A DNA stretch of 58,226 nt from positions 20,036 to 78,261 of the forward strand of contig DBCL01000012.1 in NCBI GenBank assembly GCA_002293025.1. Reading direction: 5' to 3'. This DNA is from Actinobacteria bacterium UBA959. Its GTDB lineage: Bacteria > Actinomycetota > Actinomycetes > S36-B12 > UBA5976. The position numbers and the translations under genes were made by a program. Within the stretch, counting starts at the first letter, position 1. Every line of letters starts with the position of its first letter. Below are positions 53,777 to 58,226 of the stretch, piece after piece. The notes beneath the pieces are model-generated. The model was given only the letters and a program-made list of their open reading frames with translations. It was not told the DNA's origin and did no database searches.

Positions 53777-55704
53777 TTCTTTTGCAGATTATTTAACATT
53801 TTATTGTATTCATCAAGTTCCATATCGCCATAAATTTCAACTTGCCTATCTCGACGTGCAGCAACTTTCTGATCAGATTTAGCCCACTGAATACCAAGTG
53901 CTATGAATACTAATAGCATCGGCAGTTCACCAAAACTCCATGCTATTGAACCTGCGAGAACCTGATCGGCCATGACATCTGGCAACCAAGAAGGAGCAAC
54001 CTTTTGGAACCAGCCCCCACCTAAAACTGAATTACTCTGCATCATTACCACACCAAAGAATGCGTGAAACACCATAGACATTAGTACCAGAATCAACCTA
54101 AGTGGATGAGCTAACTTTCGTGGCTGAAAATCCGTTCCAATAACTAGCCAAAAGAATAAGTATCCAGACAATACGAAGTGAATATGCATGAAGATATGCC
54201 CAAGATGACTTCCCATCAAAATAGACATAAGTGAACTAAAGTAAATTGCATAAATTGAGCCGATATAAACTGGTAAAGCTACAAGTGGATGAGTGATTAA
54301 CTTGCTCCATTTACTATCAAGAGTTGCTGTTATCCACTCCCGCGGACCAAGATAGTTTCCGGTGGTTGGCTTTAGTGCTCTAAGCGCTAACGTAATTGGA
54401 GAGCCAAGTACTAAAAGTATTGGGGCCAACATCCCAAGGGTCATGTGTTGAATCATGTGTGCACTCATCATTACTAATGCATATCTACCCAACTCGATAT
54501 TCGTTACATAAATAATGGAAGTAACTCCTAGAACCCAAGTTGTTGTCGCAAAAAAAGACCACTGATCACCACGTCTTCGCAATCGCACAACTCCTGCAAG
54601 ATAGAGTCCAATTGCAAAAGTGCCAGCTAGTAAAGTGAAGGGGTCCACTGCAATTTTGGTGAATGCAATCCACCAATCGATTGGGGCTGGTTCGATATAC
54701 CCTGTTATTTGCTCTATTAAAGTTTGAGGAGCAGTTGCTTCTTTTGGAAAAGCGGTATTTGCTGCTGCTGTAGCGAGACCCAGTACGACAAATAAAGTTG
54801 CTACTTCTAAAAGGATAATACTTAAATACTTAGACATATTTTCTTTTAGGCGTTTTCTTACGTAACCAGCAATTCCCAAAGCAATAATCGTTCCAGCAAC
54901 CTTTAGTGTGATTATGAACCCATAGCCACTTGTCCACAATTGACTGAACTGATCAATTCGGGTCAGAGAGTTAGCAATTCCACTCAAGACCACCATTACT
55001 ACAGATACAACTGCAATTTTTGAAAATCGTGAAACTGCAGCGAGTGGTTGGAGAGCTTTTGGCTCACGGAGATATCTGACAAGCCCAACTAATCCTGCTA
55101 CCCAGCAGCTCATCCCAATTACATGAATAAACCCGCTAGTGACAGCGAGTGCGTGACCACCAATACCGGTGGCATGTGCTGAAATTGCAGAAAAGGTTGC
55201 AAAGAACATTACAGCCGCTGCACTAAATCCGGACACAGCCACAGATTTTGTCTTACTGGCTAGAAGTGAAATCATCAACGCACCTGTGGCAGTTATTAGT
55301 AATGCTCGAACCGTTTCAATCTCCCAGGCGTAGGTGATAATCAGATTTAGATTTAATGTTTGATTTACTGATAACCCAAGGATCCAAACCAATAAGAAAT
55401 TAGCTGCAGCAAAAGCCACTCCACTCCAGACAAATCCTGACCTAACCGCAGTTCTATTCCAGCGAATTCCCACTGGAGATAGTTCTTTCTTGTTTGCGGT
55501 GGGTGCAAATAGGGCTGCAATCAAAAATCCAGACAAAGTCCACACTCCAGCAAAAGCTGACATATATTCCAGTATTGGAACTGCCCAACCCACTAGTGGC
55601 CCAGAGTCTGGAATTCCAACCGCAGGTTCGCTCCAGCTGCTGCCAGCAATAGTCATGACGGCCACAATCACAGTGATCGCAATCATCAGAATTAGGGCAA
55701 CCAC
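53761..55704 (-). CDS. CopD-CtaG fusion: copper handling and cytochrome oxidase assembly protein
   Basis: A 647-residue membrane protein with about 15 helices. The first half resembles CopD (GGHALAVTSGFIHVIGMSCW and following), the second half the CtaG family of caa3-type oxidase assembly factors (MMSAHMIQHMTLGMLAPIL, HIFMHIHFVLSGYLFFW, with many His and Met residues suited to copper). This two-domain fusion is known in actinobacteria. It probably delivers copper to cytochrome c oxidase. GTG start with AAGGA 5 nt upstream. Confidence 0.9.
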   Translation of the reverse strand: MVALILMIAITVIVAVMTIAGSSWSEPAVGIPDSGPLVGWAVPILEYMSAFAGVWTLSGFLIAALFAPTANKKELSPVGIRWNRTAVRSGFVWSGVAFAAANFLLVWILGLSVNQTLNLNLIITYAWEIETVRALLITATGALMISLLASKTKSVAVSGFSAAAVMFFATFSAISAHATGIGGHALAVTSGFIHVIGMSCWVAGLVGLVRYLREPKALQPLAAVSRFSKIAVVSVVMVVLSGIANSLTRIDQFSQLWTSGYGFIITLKVAGTIIALGIAGYVRKRLKENMSKYLSIILLEVATLFVVLGLATAAANTAFPKEATAPQTLIEQITGYIEPAPIDWWIAFTKIAVDPFTLLAGTFAIGLYLAGVVRLRRRGDQWSFFATTTWVLGVTSIIYVTNIELGRYALVMMSAHMIQHMTLGMLAPILLVLGSPITLALRALKPTTGNYLGPREWITATLDSKWSKLITHPLVALPVYIGSIYAIYFSSLMSILMGSHLGHIFMHIHFVLSGYLFFWLVIGTDFQPRKLAHPLRLILVLMSMVFHAFFGVVMMQSNSVLGGGWFQKVAPSWLPDVMADQVLAGSIAWSFGELPMLLVFIALGIQWAKSDQKVAARRDRQVEIYGDMELDEYNKMLNNLQKKSGQN

Positions 55705-55779
55705 ATTGTTCCTTTATTTGTGACCTCAGGGTCAATTATCTAATGAATAGCTTTAAGAGCACAGCGACTGGAAGAAGTT

Positions 55780-56316
55780 TTAGGAATTGCTTTGTGAAGT
55801 TGATAACTGACTTAATAGGCCTGTTATTGATTTCTCTACCATCTGTAGGACTTGGGCATACGCGGGTAGCTCTTTGTAATAAGGATCTGGAACAGCCAAG
55901 CTATCTAACGAGGAATTTGGATCACGTGATTCAAATTCTCTTAGGAGCATAACTTTCTTTAGTAAGTTCTTTGAAGGGGCCAATTTGAGGACGTCTTCAT
56001 AATTTGTTTCATCCATAACTAATAACAAGTCTTGATTTAAGAACATATTGCTTTGAAATTGCTTGGCAACATGTTCATATTTGTATCCAGCAGATTCCCA
56101 AGTGAATATTGACTTTGGGTTTGCTCCTTCACCAACATGCCAAGGTCCAGTCCCAGAACTGTCAACTAGAACGCGAGGTTTAGAAATTGCTTGAGCACGG
56201 TTGTGTAAAACTGCAGCTGCCATTGGAGATCTGCAAATGTTGCCTAAACAAACCATCATCACTTTGACTTCAGACTGGCTTGCTAACTCATTTAGATAGT
56301 CTCGATCTATTGGCAC
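55780..56316 (-). CDS. Low-molecular-weight protein-tyrosine phosphatase
   Basis: A 178-residue protein with the catalytic loop VCLGNICRSPMAAAVL (C-X5-R-S) near residue 22 and the general-acid aspartate in VPDPYYKELPAYAQV. Homologues dephosphorylate protein tyrosine or arginine, and some relatives are arsenate reductases; the DPYY segment favours the phosphatase. GTG start behind GGGGAG. No kinase gene lies beside it. Confidence 0.9.
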   Translation of the reverse strand: MPIDRDYLNELASQSEVKVMMVCLGNICRSPMAAAVLHNRAQAISKPRVLVDSSGTGPWHVGEGANPKSIFTWESAGYKYEHVAKQFQSNMFLNQDLLLVMDETNYEDVLKLAPSKNLLKKVMLLREFESRDPNSSLDSLAVPDPYYKELPAYAQVLQMVEKSITGLLSQLSTSQSNS

Positions 56317-56367
56317 ATTCTCCCCAGTGATTAAGTGTTGGGTCTTTCCATCACTTAGTTTACTAAC

Positions 56368-56382
56368 CCTTTACCATAAAGG
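56368..56382. repeat. Short inverted repeat in divergent promoter region
   Basis: CCTTTA-CCA-TAAAGG is a perfect 6-bp inverted repeat with a 3-nt centre in the 115-nt space between the phosphatase and the small membrane protein gene. It could be an operator; it has no U-run, so a terminator role is unlikely. Confidence 0.3.
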
Positions 56383-56431
56383 ATCATTTGTCAGGTAATC
56401 TAATATCAGGAATTAAACGTGAGGACTGTTA

Positions 56432-56827
56432 GTGGAAGCACTTAAATACATTGGAATACTAAGGCAAATTCTCAAGGCAGGCTCAATTGTTTTTGGGTTG
56501 AGTGCAATCTTCTTGCTGGCTCTACCAAGTCTGTTTTTAGAATTACTTGAATTGGAAGTATCCGACACCTTGAGTTGGTCCATGCGCATGATTGGAATTA
56601 CCTTGGTTGCACTATCTGGGAATATGTATGTTGGATCTAAGTTTGCTCCAGATAATGCGTTAATAATGGTCGCCAAAGTAATGGCTATCTCTGCATTTGG
56701 ACTTGGTTTTCTAACACTGTTAATTCCTGCAAAGTTAAGCCTTTTTAGCTTGGCATATGCCTTGATTGGCTTCATCTTCTCTAGCGCTTATGCCTTATTT
56801 CTCTGGAAATTGAGCCGAATCAAATAA
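56432..56827 (+). CDS. Small four-helix membrane protein of unknown function
   Basis: A 131-residue protein I do not recognise. It has four hydrophobic segments (about residues 15-35, 50-66, 78-98 and 104-124) with short charged loops, an amphipathic N-terminal stretch and a basic C-terminus (WKLSRIK). GTG at 56432 is 6 nt behind GAGGA. It is divergent from the phosphatase and about 100 nt upstream of typA; context gives no functional hint. Confidence 0.75.
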   Translation: MEALKYIGILRQILKAGSIVFGLSAIFLLALPSLFLELLELEVSDTLSWSMRMIGITLVALSGNMYVGSKFAPDNALIMVAKVMAISAFGLGFLTLLIPAKLSLFSLAYALIGFIFSSAYALFLWKLSRIK

Positions 56828-56841
56828 ATATTTCCAACCCC

Positions 56842-56847
56842 TACACT
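56842..56847 (+). promoter_or_regulatory. Candidate -10 box for typA
   Basis: TACACT lies about 80 nt upstream of the typA ATG and would give a leader of about 70 nt that includes a short reading frame. No -35 match is evident. Confidence 0.3.
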
Positions 56848-56891
56848 TAAGCCTCTTCAATCAAACACAGATTTTTCGGAAAGGTTTCACC

Positions 56892-56924
56892 ATGAATAAC
56901 TCAGCAAGTGTGTGGGGGTTCTGA
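56892..56924 (+). CDS. Possible 10-residue upstream peptide before typA
   Basis: ATG at 56892, 7 nt behind AAAGG, opens a frame encoding MNNSASVWGF and stops with TGA at 56924, one base before the typA ATG at 56926. The good ribosome-binding site and the stop placement suggest coupling of typA translation to this frame. It is short enough to be chance; no known leader peptide matches it. Confidence 0.35.
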   Translation: MNNSASVWGF

Positions 56925-56925
56925 C

Positions 56926-58226
56926 ATGGATAAACACCTAGCTCACCTACCGATAAAACACCGTGATGAACTTAGAAATATTGCAATCATCGCTCACGTA
57001 GACCATGGCAAAACCACTTTGGTGGATGCGATGCTCTGGCAGTCTGGTGCTTTTGCTGCTTATAAAGAGCAGTCTGAGGGTAAAGATCGTTTGATGGATT
57101 CGATGGATTTGGAGCGCGAAAAAGGAATCACCATCCTTGCCAAAAACACTGCTGTTAAGCGCGGGGACACTATTGTCAACATTATTGATACTCCAGGACA
57201 CGCTGACTTTGGAGGCGAAGTTGAGCGTGGCCTCGAAATGGTTGATGGAGTACTACTGCTTGTTGATGCATCTGAAGGTCCACTTCCACAAACAAGATTT
57301 GTGTTGAGAAAGGCACTACAAAAGAATTTGCCTGTAATTTTGGTAATTAACAAAGTAGATCGACCAGACTCAAGAATAAAAGAAGTTGTTGACGAGGCCT
57401 ATGAGCTTTTCCTTGATCTAGACGCTAATGAAAGCCAAATTGAATTCCCAATTATTTACTGTTCAGCAAAAGCAGGTCGGGCTTCATTGAACAGGCCTGA
57501 AAATGGTGAAATGCCAGATACCGAGAATCTGGATATCTTGTTTGAAACTATTTTCTCTGCAATACCAGCTCCGACTTATCATGAAGGTGCACCTCTACAG
57601 GCTCACGTAACAAACTTAGATTCATCTCCTTACTTAGGACGTCTAGCACTTTGCCGAGTGCGAGAAGGTGTAATTAAAAAAGGACAGTCTGTTGTTTGGA
57701 TGAAAACCGATGGCACCACTGAGCGGGTAAAGATTGCAGAATTACTAATTACTGAAGCACTGGAAAGAGTTCCAGCTCTAGAAGCTGGACCAGGTGACAT
57801 TATTGCTGTTGCTGGAATTGAGACAATTACCCTGGGTGAAACCCTTGCTGACATTGATAATCCAGTTGCACTTCCACTTATTACTGTTGATGAACCAAGT
57901 ATCTCAATGACAGTTGGTGTCAACTCTTCACCACTTGCAGGTCAAAGTGGTACCAAACTAACTGCTCGTTTAGTAAAAAACCGTTTAGATAATGAATTGA
58001 TTGGTAACGTATCGTTAAGAATTCTGAACACTGATCGCTCTGATACCTGGGAGGTTCAAGGTAGAGGTGAATTGCAATTAGCAGTCCTAGTTGAAATCAT
58101 GAAAAGAGAAGGTTTTGAACTAACTGTAGGCAAACCACAGGTTGTTACCAAAATTGTTGATGGCAAACTTCATGAACCAATGGAGCATTTAACAATTGAT
58201 GCTCCTGAGGATTATTTAGGGGTCAT
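56926..58226 (+). CDS. typA: Translational GTPase TypA/BipA, 3' end beyond window
   Basis: The first 433 codons of a ribosome-binding GTPase involved in ribosome assembly and stress growth. GTP motifs are AHVDHGKTT (residues 23-31), the REKGIT switch I region, DTPGHADFGGEVER, NKVD and CSAKAG. A second domain (beta-barrel, LDSSPYLGRLALCRVREG) and the start of the EF-G-like domain III (RGELQLAVLVEIMKREGFEL) follow. Start at ATG 56926, behind GGGGG at 7 nt; GTG 56908 is possible. Open at the window edge. Confidence 0.95.
   Translation, partial: MDKHLAHLPIKHRDELRNIAIIAHVDHGKTTLVDAMLWQSGAFAAYKEQSEGKDRLMDSMDLEREKGITILAKNTAVKRGDTIVNIIDTPGHADFGGEVERGLEMVDGVLLLVDASEGPLPQTRFVLRKALQKNLPVILVINKVDRPDSRIKEVVDEAYELFLDLDANESQIEFPIIYCSAKAGRASLNRPENGEMPDTENLDILFETIFSAIPAPTYHEGAPLQAHVTNLDSSPYLGRLALCRVREGVIKKGQSVVWMKTDGTTERVKIAELLITEALERVPALEAGPGDIIAVAGIETITLGETLADIDNPVALPLITVDEPSISMTVGVNSSPLAGQSGTKLTARLVKNRLDNELIGNVSLRILNTDRSDTWEVQGRGELQLAVLVEIMKREGFELTVGKPQVVTKIVDGKLHEPMEHLTIDAPEDYLGV

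Noticed and set aside
55743..55952. 69-codon plus-strand frame
   Set aside because: Antisense to the end of the tyrosine phosphatase gene, without a ribosome-binding site or family similarity.
1..58226. CRISPR arrays, insertion sequences, prophage or a defence island
   Set aside because: No regularly spaced repeats, transposase, integrase or restriction-type genes were seen; every long frame is accounted for by housekeeping or respiratory genes.

Overview
The window is a gene-dense chromosomal stretch of a low-GC actinobacterium (about 40-43% GC by eye). The gene order is the standard actinobacterial one (ppx-proC-bS22-glutaredoxin-rex-hemD-ccs-men-nuo; tilS-hpt-ftsH-fol-pan-coaX-lysS). Low GC, tiny intergenic gaps, overlapping genes and missing biosynthetic genes point to a streamlined freshwater lineage of the acI / Nanopelagicales type. 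That placement is inference from style and synteny, not from a marker-gene tree. I see no IS element, prophage, CRISPR array or integrase. No gene-free stretch exceeds 300 bases; the longest is 51275-51452.

Layout. 1-230: two minus-strand tRNA genes (Thr, cut by the window edge, and Tyr). 289-1194: a RarD-type permease. 1175-17322 (minus): a long-chain polyprenyl diphosphate synthase behind a complete 14-gene NADH dehydrogenase operon, nuoA-N. 17430-24897: the menaquinone pathway (menG, menF, menD, menC, menB, menE, menA) in alternating blocks. 24868-31647 (minus): rex, hemD, a phosphoglycerate-mutase-like gene, the System II cytochrome c maturation genes and a DUF4229 gene. 31717-33864 (minus): glutaredoxin-like protein, the 32-residue ribosomal protein bS22, proC and ppx/gppA. 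33898-36046 (plus): a cysteine-rich YkgJ-like protein and radA. Then clpC, ppc and argA. 41881-51274 (minus): lysS, coaX, panC, DUF3180, folK, folB, folP, folE, ftsH, hpt, tilS. 51453-58226: hppA, a CopD-CtaG fusion, a low-molecular-weight phosphatase, a small membrane protein and the 5' part of typA.

How the genes fit together. Most of the left half makes and regulates one respiratory chain: polyprenyl synthase and Men enzymes make menaquinone, complex I reduces it, the Ccs system matures cytochrome c, CopD-CtaG helps load copper into the terminal oxidase, and Rex probably senses NADH/NAD+. A TGTG-N8-CACA sequence upstream of nuoA is a candidate Rex site. The heme branch is conspicuously incomplete: hemA, hemC, hemB and hemL are absent from their usual places, and the surviving hemD carries a methyltransferase domain that has lost its SAM-binding motifs. 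The right half holds folate and pantothenate/CoA synthesis, proteostasis (ClpC, FtsH) and a membrane proton-pumping pyrophosphatase.

The clearest non-gene signal is regulatory: eight transcription-unit or internal gene heads have a TANNNT hexamer (mostly TANNCT) placed 6-8 nt before the start codon, the arrangement of leaderless mRNAs. Five of six convergent gene pairs overlap in their coding ends. I found no convincing previously undescribed multi-gene system; the best leads are the degenerate hemD fusion, the leaderless-promoter pattern and the unassigned cysteine-rich protein.
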